Positions 32,371 to 43,650 of a stretch of 64,000 nt of DNA are shown here, one piece after another. Below the pieces are notes generated by a model. That model ran no database searches, had not been told where the DNA came from, and saw only the letters and a program-made list of their open reading frames with translations. The first letter of the stretch is position 1. Each line of letters starts with the position of its first letter. The DNA comes from Myxocyprinus asiaticus (taxonomy: Eukaryota; Chordata; Actinopteri; Cypriniformes; Catostomidae): the NCBI RefSeq assembly GCF_019703515.2, contig NC_059351.1:18569501-18633500 (forward strand). Reading direction: 5' to 3'. The position numbers and the translations under genes were made by a program.

Positions 32371-32976
32371 TAGGGGTGTAACGGTACATGTATTCGTTCT
32401 TAACCGTCACGGTACTGACGTCACGGTTCGGTGCGTGCAGTCAGACGAAGACATCTGAGTCAGTCACAGGCGATCCACACTCCAATCCAGAAGGGGGTGC
32501 GTGGTAATACAACGCTGTGTGCTAACCACCACAACAGGACAAAAGCAGAAGAAGAAGAGACCCTCTATGCACCAACCCAAAACAAGAATGGCTTCTCCTA
32601 ATGCAAGTTTTATTTTTCATTATTCTATTTATTTTGTACTTTTATAACACTTGAGATGCTTTTCAGTTTTGTAGCTGATTGTGACCAAATACCTTTTGTT
32701 TTTTATCAACCCTACAAAAGAATATGGCCTATGCAAGAGTGCTTAGTGCTTAATACACTAAAGGAGGCTGTACTGTACCAACTACCTCAGGGGGGACTAA
32801 ATGCCGTTAGGTGGAACAAACTGTAATTTGCACTACTGTCTGTTCAAAATAAATGAAAAGAAACCTACCATTTGGGATTTGTTGCTTTTTCCTGTTGTAC
32901 CAAACTCGTATCGAACCGTGACCCAAAAACCGAGGTATGTACCGAACCATGACTTCTGTGTACCGTTACACCCCTA
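32371..32976. mobile_element. Non-autonomous hAT, 606 bp
   Basis: TIRs TAGGGGTGTAACGGTACA/TGTACCGTTACACCCCTA and a perfect 8-bp duplication GTGTCTGA (32363-32370 and 32977-32984). Subterminal GGTTCGGT/ACCGAACC repeats. No transposase. It has the same TIR core (TAGGGGTGTAA) as the element at 13380-14574. Confidence 0.95.
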
Positions 32977-32984
32977 GTGTCTGA

Positions 32985-34120
32985 TTTTGTTTCCTTTTGA
33001 GCACATTTTGAACTTCAAAATCACTTTCTTCAAACTCTCCTTTGTTTTTAGTGTGTTGAACTCTTATCTGCGCTCAGAATTTTACTAAATAAATTCTGCT
33101 GTGGTTACTCCATGACCCTGAGAAAATAAATGTGTAATCACAATGAGTGATGTAGAAACACTTCAAGACTGAGCGCTCATCCACATATCACCTACAGGTG
33201 CCAGCACTGAGACTACAGCTCCTCCATCAGTAATAGGGACGGGCTTACCATGCCATACTATTTTTAACCATTTCACAATCAAACAGCAGTTCATTATGGA
33301 GGAATTCTTCTACATTCATCTGCGGGTCATTTTCAGCTTGAGTGTGCACCTCAATTACTATGTGAAAAGGTTTTAGTAAAGGTTGAGAGAAACACTGCTC
33401 AAAGAAAGCATTGTGCTATGAAAAAGGACAAAGACATTGGTAGGGGGAGCAAGGACAAAGAGGAGGGTATGCAAACATTTTGTGTTCACTAATCTTGTTA
33501 GTAGACTGAATGTGTTAGAAAGAAGACAACATCTTGTTAGTGAACAAGCTGCTAGAGTATGTATAGAGTGAGATACTGGAAACATCTGATACACATACTT
33601 GAATAAACACGCTCACTCTTTCACAGACACACTTGGGCTGGGAGTCGACTTCAAAAAGAATTGATTCTTTGATTGCGAGGCGCTGGGAATCAAAAGGCAT
33701 TGGAGTTCACTCCAAAGCACGAACATAAACATAAATAGTGTGAAGTGTGCCTTATATTGCATTGTTTACTGTATTTTTTTTTTTTTTTTTTTTTTTTAAG
33801 AATTTAGAAAATTAGTCTGGGATCTTGAAAGTCAATTCCAAAATTTCTGGAATTAAACAGCTCTACTGGGCATTACAATGGTATGTACTGTGAGACAGTA
33901 TAAATGTGTCAACCTGTAGAAATTCTATAAATTTTATTTACAATATTAAGTAGTTTTACAGTTTTGTGTATGTGCTTACATTGGTACATAATAAATTTAA
34001 CAGTAAAAAATACATATAATACATTTCATTTGTAATGTTTTTTTTTTGTTGTTTTTTTTAAAATAGGCATTATCACATCACTATTTAATTTTAAAAAATA
34101 TATTAGTTTAATATTTTAAA
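32985..34120. other. app intron 1, no recognised gene
   Basis: AT-rich intron with a poly-T run of about 24 bases at 33774-33797. The 73-codon minus ORF at 33373-33594 has no support. Confidence 0.5.
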
Positions 34121-34390
34121 GGAATATTCTGGGTTCAATTCATGTTAATCTAAAAAAAGAAAACAAAAAGAAAAAGAAAGATAAACAAAACACATTTTTG
34201 GCATAATATTGATTACCACAAAAAATTATTTGTGGTTACAGTAAAAAAAAACAAACAATGGAAGTGAATGAGACCATTCTGCATTTTATTGCTAATGCCA
34301 TTTTTATGACTAGATTCTGTGTTTTCCGCATTCTACATGCGGTAACCACGGTATAAGCTGACTCCAATCGTTCAATTATTGAAAATTAAT
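34121..34390. mobile_element. One-ended AGGAATATTCTGGG MITE
   Basis: Begins AAAGGAATATTCTGGGTTCA and continues with TGGCATAATATTGATTACCA, the left arm of the family that is complete at 57883-58739. The right arm is absent. Confidence 0.7.
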
Positions 34391-34849
34391 TCACATCCCG
34401 AGGTATTAAGGCCGAATCACCATGCTACCAACCCAGTGTGAATTAATAAAAAATAAATTAAAAAAATCAGTGGTCTGACTGTCATCGCTGTTTAAAGTTT
34501 ATAACTCACAGGGATGCAAACTCACAAGAGGCAAAAAAGTTGAGACAATCACTGATCCACAATTCACGAACAAGTTTTCCAGGGTTATTTTTTAAAGAAT
34601 AAGCTAAAAGCACCAACTTAAGCTATTTTAATGATTCAAGTATAGCAAATTATCTGCACAATTGAGCAGAATTACCTGCAAAAATAAAGAGTATTTTGGT
34701 GTGGCTTGCTTCTGTTTCACAAATTTGTTCAGTTTCATTAATTGACTAGTTTCGTGACCACTTCTGGAGACATGACTTGGTGGTGACAAATGAGTGCAAT
34801 GAGTGAGTCACTGAATAATTTTGAGATGTTCACGATCAAAATCTGCCAA

Positions 34850-35190
34850 GAGACTTTATAGTATTTAAGCATTATAAGAACAAAGCAGATCTATAGTTTT
34901 CCTTCAGTTGGTGAACTGCTGAGCATGAATTTTCATCCAAAAAGACAACAATAATGGTCTAATAATATTAATAAGTATCAGTAACATCCTTACCTTCTCC
35001 TTTATTAAAATTTGCATGTCAAATCGAATGACTTCAGTAGAATGTTTGTGCATTAAGAACAAAGAAGATGTACTGTATCATTTTCACCATTTAAATGGCT
35101 GAGCATGAATTTTATCAGAAAAGACAACAATAGTAGCCTACTAATAATAATTTTGAGCTTCAATAATGTCCTTTCGTCATTTCAAAGCTC
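34850..35190. repeat. Diverged direct duplication, about 150-bp unit
   Basis: Two adjacent related units share GCATTA..AGAACAAAG.AGAT, GCTGAGCATGAATTTT, AAAAGACAACAATA and ATGTCCTT/ACATCCTT segments. No coding frame. Origin unknown. Confidence 0.6.
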
Positions 35191-35228
35191 CACTCAACAT
35201 GTATATGGAAGAGAAAAAATGGCAATTG

Positions 35229-35650
35229 CTGACTACCACGCCTGGAGTTGCGAGTTCAAATCCAGGGTGTGCTGAGTGACTCCAGCCAGGTCTCCTAAGC
35301 AACCAAATTGGCCCGGTTAATAGAGAGGGTAGAGTCACATGGGGTAACCTCCTTGTGGTCACGATTAGTGGTTCTCACTCTCAATGGGGCACGTGGTAAG
35401 TTGTGCGAGGATCGCGGAGAGTAGCATGACCCTCCACATGCGGAGTCTCCACGGTGTCATGCACAACGAGCCACGTGATAAGATGCGTGGATTGATGGTC
35501 CTAGAAGCGGAGGCAACTGAGACGTGTCTTCTGCCACCCGGATTGAGGTAAGTAACCGTGCCACCACGAGGACCTACTAAGTTATGGGAATTGGGCATTC
35601 CCAATTGGGAGAAAAGGGGATCAAAAAAATTAAATTAAATAAATAAAAAT
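35229..35650 (+). mobile_element. tRNA-derived SINE, copy 2, 5' truncated
   Basis: Plus-strand copy of the SINE. The B-box part GAGTTCAAATCC remains but the head with the A box is missing. It ends with GGGAATTGGGCATTCCCAAT and an A-rich tail (AAAAAAATTAAATTAAATAA). Truncation of the 5' end is typical of target-primed reverse transcription. Confidence 0.88.
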
Positions 35651-36752
35651 TCTTAATAGTCTTAAAAACAGTAACTAAGGTGGGCAGGGCTTAGCAAATG
35701 GTCACTTGTTTTATCCGCAAAGAAAAGAGATCGGGGCATCAGAGGATTTAGCGAGAATGAAAGTGACAGAGCATGTAACTGCTGCTTGACCTCGCAGCAG
35801 CTGCTATCTAATCGTATCCGTCCCGTAATGCTGGCTGACCATCTGTTATCTGTTTTCTACAGCTGAGAGGAATCCAACAGATCAGAGAGAGAAATCTACA
35901 ATCTGACCTCTGACCTCCTCTAGTAAACTGAGACACTAATCGGGTAGACTGAAGGTTTCTGTAGGGAACAACAGTGTCAGATCCAGCTAACACACCTGCC
36001 ACTGCTAACAACATGAACAACACTGGACCAAAAAATATTTAAAGCTATAAAGATGTTAAAACACTTTCTGGTCTGTCTGTTTAATGTAATCCATAGGTAG
36101 TTTGACATCCTGAAGTGTGTAAACAATGTGACTCCATGACACTTTCAGAACATTGCTCATGTCAACTTCTGGCTCAACCAATGGTGTGAGTTTGGGGCAG
36201 GACTACCTGTTTTTTGACCAATGGCAGACAGAAACAGTGCTGAAGAACCCAGTTTGAAATCAGACAATAATTCCACGGTTGGTGATGCTGGAAGAGCAGA
36301 TAATAAACACTTCACCTTTAACGGAGAGTGGCAAAAAATGTGTAAACACTGCGACATTGAAGACCTTTGGTAAAAATACGTAATTTACACATCGGCCTTG
36401 TTTTAGATGTTTGTCAGCTTCCTTGAAAAGACTGAAGTGTTGACTGATCATTTACTTGACAGAATAAATTTTAACCTGTTAAAGTAGAATGTTTAAACCT
36501 CAAAATACCCAATAACCCTCTGAATTATGAGAATGAGACACAACAACCGTCTGCATGTTTGGTGTACAGAAAATTCTTGGCATCATTTCATAGCAATTTC
36601 TTACTGGAGTCATTAGTGTTAACAGTATTTTTTCCTGATGAGTCTCATAAAAATGACATTTGTTGGAGTAAACTAATGTATTCAGATTAATTTAGTCACA
36701 TTAACTATATTTTTGACAGTTAATTTAGATGTTACCACAATGTTTAGATTAA
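35651..36752. other. app intron 1, no recognised feature
   Basis: Intronic sequence without a convincing exon, RNA gene or element end. Confidence 0.5.
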
Positions 36753-36905
36753 AGGGGTCATGACATGCCTTTTTTTAATATTTTAATATGTTCCTTTAGG
36801 TTCACTTATAATATGAGTAAAGTTTTTGAACAAAAAACAGTCATGTATTTGTAAAATATTATCATTTTCCATTTTCAAATTTTAATTCCTTATGTCATGA
36901 CCCCT
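36753..36905. mobile_element. TTAA-flanked MITE, AGGGGTCATGACA ends
   Basis: 153 bp with TIRs AGGGGTCATGACAT/ATGTCATGACCCCT, flanked by TTAA on both sides (36749-36752 and 36906-36909). The TTAA duplication points to piggyBac-type mobilisation (inference). Confidence 0.9.
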
Positions 36906-36909
36906 TTAA

Positions 36910-37905
36910 CTAAGTGAAATGTGCTTAAAAGCAATCAATGAGCAAATGTTTAATCAAAACAGCTTTAATATGTTAGTAACTGCATTGGAATCGTGAGGGT
37001 AAATATTATCGTTTTTAATCAGCCAATAGGACATTGTGATATTACCAAGTAGGACATGTTCCTGCCAATGAATTTCAGTCCATGTGTTGAACTGTGACAT
37101 CACATTTACATGCAAATACAGTATGTGTAATCCACTCTCAGCAGATAGGGTTGTGTTTAATTGGGAAATTTTGTTATCGTAGAGGCGCAGGCCCATGTGT
37201 TTGTATACACAATCAAACAGACAGGCGAGAGGGAAACCCCCAGAGGCAGGCAGACAGACAGTCGCTGCTTAGATATGCACATGAGGGGTGGGCATGTCGC
37301 TGACTAACAAGGGATCAGCATTAGGAAAACTGTGTGGACGAGTGACAGCTCATAAAAAACACACTCACAGTCCGATAGAAACAGGCTTGTAAATTCTCAA
37401 TCCAATGTGCTGTCTACGCAATTTTCATGCCAGAAACATAACATAAGAATGAACAAGATAATTTCATATTAATATTTATTATCTTTGCTATACACATTTT
37501 CAAACAATTCACTAGTCAGTGCATGAGTTGACTAATCAGTCTTTAGGAAGGGAGTCCTGTGTACTTAGGCTAGTGTCAGGTTCACCAGGTCACCCATTTC
37601 TTAGGGGGCGTTTACAAAATACACATTCTTGCGTTCAAAAACATTTAGATATTTAGCACACAATGGAACAGAACACAGTGGTATTGAGATGATAGCTTTA
37701 TCATGCTGTGTCTTATTAGGACAGTGTTATACATTTTCTTATAAAGGGAAATCTACAGGACTAAACAAAGAACACACACACATCTGATTTCCCATGTGTG
37801 CACTGATTATGTGTGTGTGATAATATCCGCTCTTGGCTGAGACCGGATCTTCTGGGTGGGTGTGTTACAGTGTTTACAGGACACTCATTTCCCCAAACAC
37901 ACACA
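36910..37905. other. app intron 1, no recognised feature
   Basis: Unassigned intronic sequence. Short CA-rich segments near 37770 and 37900. No gene supported. Confidence 0.5.
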
Positions 37906-37997
37906 CAGCGGTGGATTTAGTCATGGGCAACATGGGCAGCCGCCCGGAGTGCTGAAGGGGAGATCGCCCAGGATGCCAAACAAGCTAGAACCGCCAC

Positions 37998-37998
<1 letters not shown>
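37906..37998. mobile_element. Very short hAT-like MITE
   Basis: About 93 bp with imperfect TIRs CAGCGGTGG and CCGCCACT(T), with CA repeats on both sides that hide any target duplication. The class is inferred from the termini. Confidence 0.5.
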
Positions 37999-38042
<44 letters not shown>

Positions 38043-38049
38043 ACACAAA
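37999..38049. repeat. (CA)n microsatellite
   Basis: CA tract of about 50 bases adjoining the short MITE. Confidence 0.95.
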
Positions 38050-38398
38050 CACACATATTTACTTAGCTATCTACAGTATATTATTTTATACAACACTATT
38101 AATTACTATAATTTATCATTTTAACTTTACTGATTGCACTGTATGATTGTTCTTATGTATTCTTTTATTCCTTTTTATTATTTTAAAACCAATTTTTTAA
38201 TCAAACTTTTCTTTCTTTCTTTTTAGTTTTTTTTTATTCTCCACAATAGCAGTGTTCCCACCCTGTTTGACCAATACATTTCCATGACTGTGATTACTGG
38301 ATACAGATTTTAAAAAATAATTTTGGTTCAATCGATTTGCTAACAAATTATTTAGAGCAGAGAGAAACTAGAAAAATATATATTTACTATAGACATTT

Positions 38399-38685
38399 CA
38401 GTAACACTTTACAATAAGATTATATTCTTTAACATTTGTTAACTACATTAATAAACATGAACTAATATTGAACAATACGTTTACAGCACTTGTTATGCAT
38501 AATGTTAATTTCATATATACCAATGCATTTTTTTAATCAAAAGGTGTATATGTTAACATTAGTTAATGCATTATAAATTAACTGATCTAACAATGAACTG
38601 TATTTTTTATATTGTAAACAAAGATTAATAAATGCATTGTTCACTGCATTTACTAATGTTAATAAATAACAGTAAAGTAGTACCG
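38399..38685. mobile_element. GTAACACTTTACAATAAG repeat
   Basis: Starts CAGTAACACTTTACAATAAG and ends AATAACAGTAAAGTAGTACC, with internal inverted TTAACATTAGTTAATGCATT motifs. It belongs to a dispersed teleost MITE family (recalled). Target duplication not resolved. Confidence 0.65.
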
Positions 38686-38881
38686 AAATTTCGCTAAAAG
38701 AGAGGGAGAAAAAAAATATATCATTTTATGCATGAATATGAATCCTTTTTTTCCAATTGAGGGCATCAGCAGATGTTCCAAAAGAAAGGGTTTGTCAGAT
38801 TTAGCATTAAAAAAAATTGTCCCCAAAGTGCAATAAAGATGTCTGCTTCCACAGAGATTGTTGCCATGACATCCTTTTGTC

Positions 38882-40151
38882 TAGGGGTGGGCGATATGAC
38901 CAAAATCCTATATCATAGTATGAGTAATTTTATATCACGATAATGATATACATCACGATAAAGTTAAATTTTTCTGAAAAAAATCAATACATTTGTATTA
39001 TTTATTAAGCCATGTCGCAATGTGTAATTTTGAGTAATCCATTTAGTGAATTAAATACTTTATAAATGAAAACTTCATCGTATATTCTTTTCTCTTTATT
39101 TTGAACTTGACATAGTCAAAGTAAAAAAAGAAATGCCACATTTCAGTCTGATGATGTGCAACAATTTTTTTCTTTTCTTCTTGTTGTTGTTGTTGTTATT
39201 CCGATTATAGTTGTAACTTTCCTCAAGAAACGTAACATTCTCAAAGCAATGCAAAAAGTAAAATAACATAAATTTAAAAAAATTATCCATAAATAAAACA
39301 CTTAATTAGGCTCTTTATGTTTTTAGTCATCTCTATAAAGAACATAAAATATCTCAAGGCAAATATGGCTGGTTTGTTTCCTGATATCAAACATCATTCG
39401 AACAGAATTTTATAAAGGGTTTTGATGTGTATTTAAAATCCCCACTTTACATGAATGAGTCACAGGTGTGATCTGAGCTTTTCTGTCACATGAGCACAAA
39501 TGAAAGGACTGGGATGACTTCAATACTCACGCGCACTTGCGTGATTCAGATTGCGTGCGCAACACTCACACAAAACACAGCTGCGTGTTTGGATGGGAGG
39601 CATTTTTGGAGCGCGGGATGAATGTCATTGAATTTGCTTTGACGGTAGCTCAAGCGAAATTTCATGCCGCAGAAGCGGATTCAGTGTCATTTTTTTCCTC
39701 ACGTTCTAGACAAGCTTTTCATCTAATGACACGTGCAGCTGTCAGTGAAAAACTGTGTTTCTTACTTCATCAGTCTCACGTGAAGCCCTGACCACTGATA
39801 TATACGCACACATGGATATAGCGACATACACAATGTACAATCCTTGAAAATCGCTGTTTGCTGCTCGGTATTGCGTTTTCTAAAGCAAAACCAATTCCAC
39901 ACCACGGAGGATGCACTTTTTCCTTAATAATTTCCTCTCATCTTCTCATTCAAATGAATTTGAGGAACGAGCAGCCCCTCCGCCTTCCTCCATTTATCCG
40001 ACAGAGTGTGTGATGTGTACATGTTATGTGCTGTACACATTTCTCGTGTGGCAATTTTGCGTTACCGCGATAGAGACGATAATCCAAAATGTGTACCGGT
40101 TGGCAAATTTCTACCGGTTTATCACGCCTACCGGTATATCGCACACCCCTA
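38882..40151. mobile_element. Non-autonomous hAT, 1.27 kb
   Basis: TIRs TAGGGGTGGGCGATAT/ATATCGCACACCCCTA. The 8-bp duplication has one mismatch (CTTTTGTC at 38874-38881, CTTTTGTA at 40152-40159). The body includes TACCGGT-rich subterminal repeats. No transposase recognised; the 84-codon ORF at 39537-39791 has no similarity that I know. Confidence 0.88.
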
Positions 40152-40159
40152 CTTTTGTA

Positions 40160-40376
40160 AATGTGATTAACATTTTTTTTTTCTCTTTTCAATAAATTTG
40201 TAAAGTTATCAAAAATCTGTTTTTTTGCTTTGTCATTATGGGGTATAGAGTGTAGATTGATGTGAAAATAAATAAATAAATAAAAGCATTTTAGCATAAG
40301 GCTGCAACATAACAAAATGTGAAAAAAAAAATAAAAAAAAATGAAGGGGTCTGAATATTTTCTGAATGCACTGTAT
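40160..40376. mobile_element. Right end of a Tc1-type element
   Basis: Contains GGCTGCAACATAACAAAATG and ends GAATATTTTCTGAATGCACTGTA, the right terminus of a known style of fish Tc1. It begins right after the hAT duplication, so the left part is missing. Confidence 0.6.
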
Positions 40377-40445
40377 ATCGGTTATACTCAATTATACTCA
40401 CAAGCCAGACTTCATGCCAGCTATGTTTACATGTGTGCAGCCTAA

Positions 40446-40640
40446 CAGGAGCGGACTGGCCATCGGGAGAACCGGGATTTTTCCTGAAGGGCCAGCCGCG
40501 AAACGGGGCATAATGGGCCGCCACGTTATGCAGAACGGGCCACAAAACGGCACCGCAATATGCCGAAGGGGGTAGCCATATGCAGAAAAGGACAGCGACA
40601 CCCCACCCCCGGGCTGATTTCTCTTCCCAGTCCACCCCTG
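40446..40640. mobile_element. Compact non-autonomous hAT, 195 bp
   Basis: TIRs CAGGAGCGGACTGG/CCAGTCCACCCCTG and a perfect 8-bp duplication CAGCCTAA (40438-40445 and 40641-40648). GC-rich body unlike the AT-rich surroundings. No coding capacity. Confidence 0.95.
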
Positions 40641-40962
40641 CAGCCTAACAATCTGATTGAAAGCTCAAGTCAGAATTAAAACGGTTCATGTACCCACCAC
40701 AACTGAAGACATTTTTTTAATTAAAAATATATATTTTTAATTTGACTAAAATTAAATTTCTATCTGATTGAAAGAGGTGGAGCAAATCTTAAATAGTCCG
40801 TTATTACAGAAGAAGAATTGCCATTTAAACCTGTCAATCCAACTCTCATGATCAGAAACCACAAAAACAAAACTGATGTATGTTTTTCATATCCACAAAC
40901 ATTATGTTCGGAATACACGATGCACATGCAAACATACATTTTTATTTAAGTAAAGTGTTTAG

Positions 40963-40965
<3 letters not shown>

Positions 40966-40998
<33 letters not shown>
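40966..40998. repeat. (AT)n microsatellite
   Basis: AT tract of about 32 bases in app intron 1. Confidence 0.95.
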
Positions 40999-41000
<2 letters not shown>

Positions 41001-41083
41001 AGTACATTCAGAATATGCAATCTGATTGAATTTAATTTGGATTGATAATACGAATTCGGTCCATGTAAATAGTCTCTGTAAAG

Positions 41084-41383
41084 TAGGGCTGTGCAATGAA
41101 TCGCAAGTGCACTAAAATTGCAATATGAGCATGTGCAACTTAAAAAATAAAAAACAAATTGAAAACAAAAAATGAAGAAAAACAAAAAGGCCAAAGAAAT
41201 AACCAATGCTAACATAAATCATTTATGCAAAGAAAAATGTTTCCCCTCCTGAAATGTGTTTTTGAACACTGAAATGCATTTTTTGACTGAAAAGAAAAAA
41301 CTTTTGCCAAAATCGTGATTAAAATCGCAATTGCAATATCTATAAAAAAAATATTGATTTTTTCTGTCATATTGCACAGCCCA
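41084..41383. mobile_element. hAT-like MITE, TAGGGCTGTGCAAT ends
   Basis: 300 bp with TIRs TAGGGCTGTGCAAT and ATTGCACAGCCCA, and inner inverted ATTGCAAT/AAAATCGC motifs. The flanking 8-mers (CTGTAAAG, ATGCAAAG) match at 6 of 8 positions, so the duplication is decayed. Confidence 0.75.
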
Positions 41384-42440
41384 TGATGCAAAGGCCAAAG
41401 ACATCCATCTGAATGTGTACGACTGTAGTGGCGAGGCTTTACAGAGAATGAAATTTCAACTTTTCCGATAGGGTTTTACAATGATAACTGTATAAAGCAC
41501 AGCACGCTGATTAAAACATCACCACTAAAAAAAATAACAAAAAAAAATTTCATGGCCCATTTAGTTACACTGTAAACATTTTTTTGTAATTTTAACGGAA
41601 AACTTATGCAAAAATGTTAGTGAAAAAAGAGTTTTTATTTATTTATTTATTGCCAGATTATTATTTTTTTACTCTGTAGGTTAAATGATGCTTCAAAATG
41701 CTGTTTTTAGTGTAAAAAAGCAGTTCTACGTCAATCAGACAATATAATGCTGCAGTATTACTTTGTGTATGTGTCTGAGAGAGTGGGAAATGTCACCGAT
41801 ACTGTACTGCCTATTCTGGAAATGTAGGTCATCTTTCAAGCTGCAGATTACTTAAACTACAGCTAGACAATCAACCACAACACACACATATTATAAAAAA
41901 TATATGTGTGTATATTTTTATATAATTATAAAAAAAAAATTATAATTATATTATAGCCTTGACTGCGTCTGTGTCCAAACTCTTTCAGCACAATTAGTGG
42001 ACATCCGCTCTGTGAATAAACAGGATGCAGAACGAACAGCCTATGTGCAGCGTTCACACTAGACAGCCAATCAGAAGAGCTCTAAAATTAAACACAGGAT
42101 CAACATACAATCTAGGTATAACCATACAGGTATAACAATATAAATGTCTCATAAACAGATCTTGAATGTCTCATGAGATCTCCCTCAGAGCTTCTATGAT
42201 TAGAGTCCCCTGTGAGAGCGAAGCGAGCACTGGGGCGCGGCATGCTGCAATATTCCTGTCTCTGCTCTCATTCCTGCCACAGTTTTCCAGCGTCCTCTCA
42301 TTACCGTTTCAAGGATAAGATCCGCCCTGAGATATTTTGTAAATAAAGATGTGTTGATATTCTAGCTTAACACAGCATGTGCTGATTTCAATAGCTGTGT
42401 CTGTGTAGTTAGTTTTGCTTAATGTAATGATGCAGGACGA
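41384..42440. other. app intron 1, no recognised feature
   Basis: Includes an AT-rich stretch near 41890-41950. 42180-42310 is less AT-rich and unassigned. No exon supported. Confidence 0.45.
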
Positions 42441-42619
42441 CTTAAGCACAAAGTATACTTCGGTCAAACGCGAACGCTCAGGACGTGTGATGCAAATCTT
42501 GCCATCAGCATAGTGCCTGAGCACTGAATGTGTGCAGCCCGATTTTTCTACTTTGACAGGCTTGTGTTCGACGTTATGCAGAGCTTTCACATCAAAATCG
42601 AAGTATACTTTGAGCTTTA
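42441..42619. mobile_element. AAGTATACTT MITE, copy A
   Basis: Inverted ends GCACAAAGTATACTTCGGT and ATCGAAGTATACTTTGAGCTTT. The body GTGTGCAGCCCGATTTTTCT is shared with the adjacent copy B. A short internal-deletion form. Confidence 0.75.
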
Positions 42620-42638
42620 CACACTGAATATTTATACT

Positions 42639-43169
42639 TAATCCCAAAGTATACTTTGGTTAGAAGCGGACACTAGGCGTCTGCGTACAGGATGCATAAC
42701 GCAAATTTCGTCATCTGCAGAGTGCTCGAGAACTTAATGTGTGCAGCCCGATTTGTCTAACCACACATACTCTGAACACGTAGTATGTGCATCACCTGGA
42801 ATTATTTGCACTTATTAGTGGGTCCACAAGGTAGCAACACTCACTGTTGAGCCATTGCTTTCACAAAGAAGTGCAAGAAGAATATTTAATTAAACATCAG
42901 GAGACAGAAGGTGGAAACAACAAAATTGAATGTGCATGTCAAGAGTGCGTATGTGAGGAGGTCAGAAGATACCTGCATTTGTATAACTCGAGTCTGAAGG
43001 TATATAAAGACATGTTTAAAGGTCTAAAATCTTGAAGAGAAATAGTCCAGTATGTCATAGCAGTCGTAGCGCGCACTGTCAAATGGAGTATACTTTGAAA
43101 GGCTGAGTTTTAAACTGTACGCAGCCACCAAGCATTTGCGTCAAAACCGAAGTATACTTTGGGCTTTAA
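42639..43169. mobile_element. AAGTATACTT MITE, copy B
   Basis: About 530 bp, ends TCCCAAAGTATACTTTGGTT and AACCGAAGTATACTTTGGGC. Arranged in tandem with copy A. Carries AGAGTGCTCGAGAACTTAAT and GTCCACAAGGTAGCAACACT, also seen in copy C at 47975-48421. Confidence 0.8.
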
Positions 43170-43650
43170 GAGTAGGGTTATGTTCAAATCAGTACAAGCA
43201 ATAGTACCAATGATACTTGACTTATCAAACATTGCTATTACTGTCATTATCCATGTTTCTCTGCTTCCCACTCAATGAAATGCAACAGCAGGCGCATCAA
43301 GCTGCTGTTACCTGCAGTGATTTCAAACATCGGTGTCAAGGTTACAGCATCATTAATCTTCCACTGGGATGTGACTGAAGTGGGCATGTGGGACTGCGCT
43401 AATCACACTTCCCAGTTGCGGTTCCTGCGGAGGTCAGAGGTCAAATCCAACCACAAGAAACATCTGTCAAGATACGCCTGGGTGATTCACAGCTCTCTCA
43501 TTATAAAGACTCTCAGCGGGGTTGTTACCATGGAAGCAGATGCACTGTGAGAGACATGCATTTCCTATGGATTATCACATTGGCTCCACAAACCTGTGTG
43601 TGACAACCAATCTCAACATGAAATGGATCAATTCATCATAATTAAGAGTA
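43170..43650. other. Low-repeat intronic segment
   Basis: 43260-43620 is less AT-rich and shows no transposon hallmark. The 91-codon plus ORF at 43275-43550 has no known similarity. This could be ordinary unique intron or a conserved noncoding element; the sequence alone cannot tell. Confidence 0.35.

Noticed and set aside
43275..43550. 91-codon ORF as a small gene
   Set aside because: No recognised domain, no splice context, and length expected by chance in balanced sequence.
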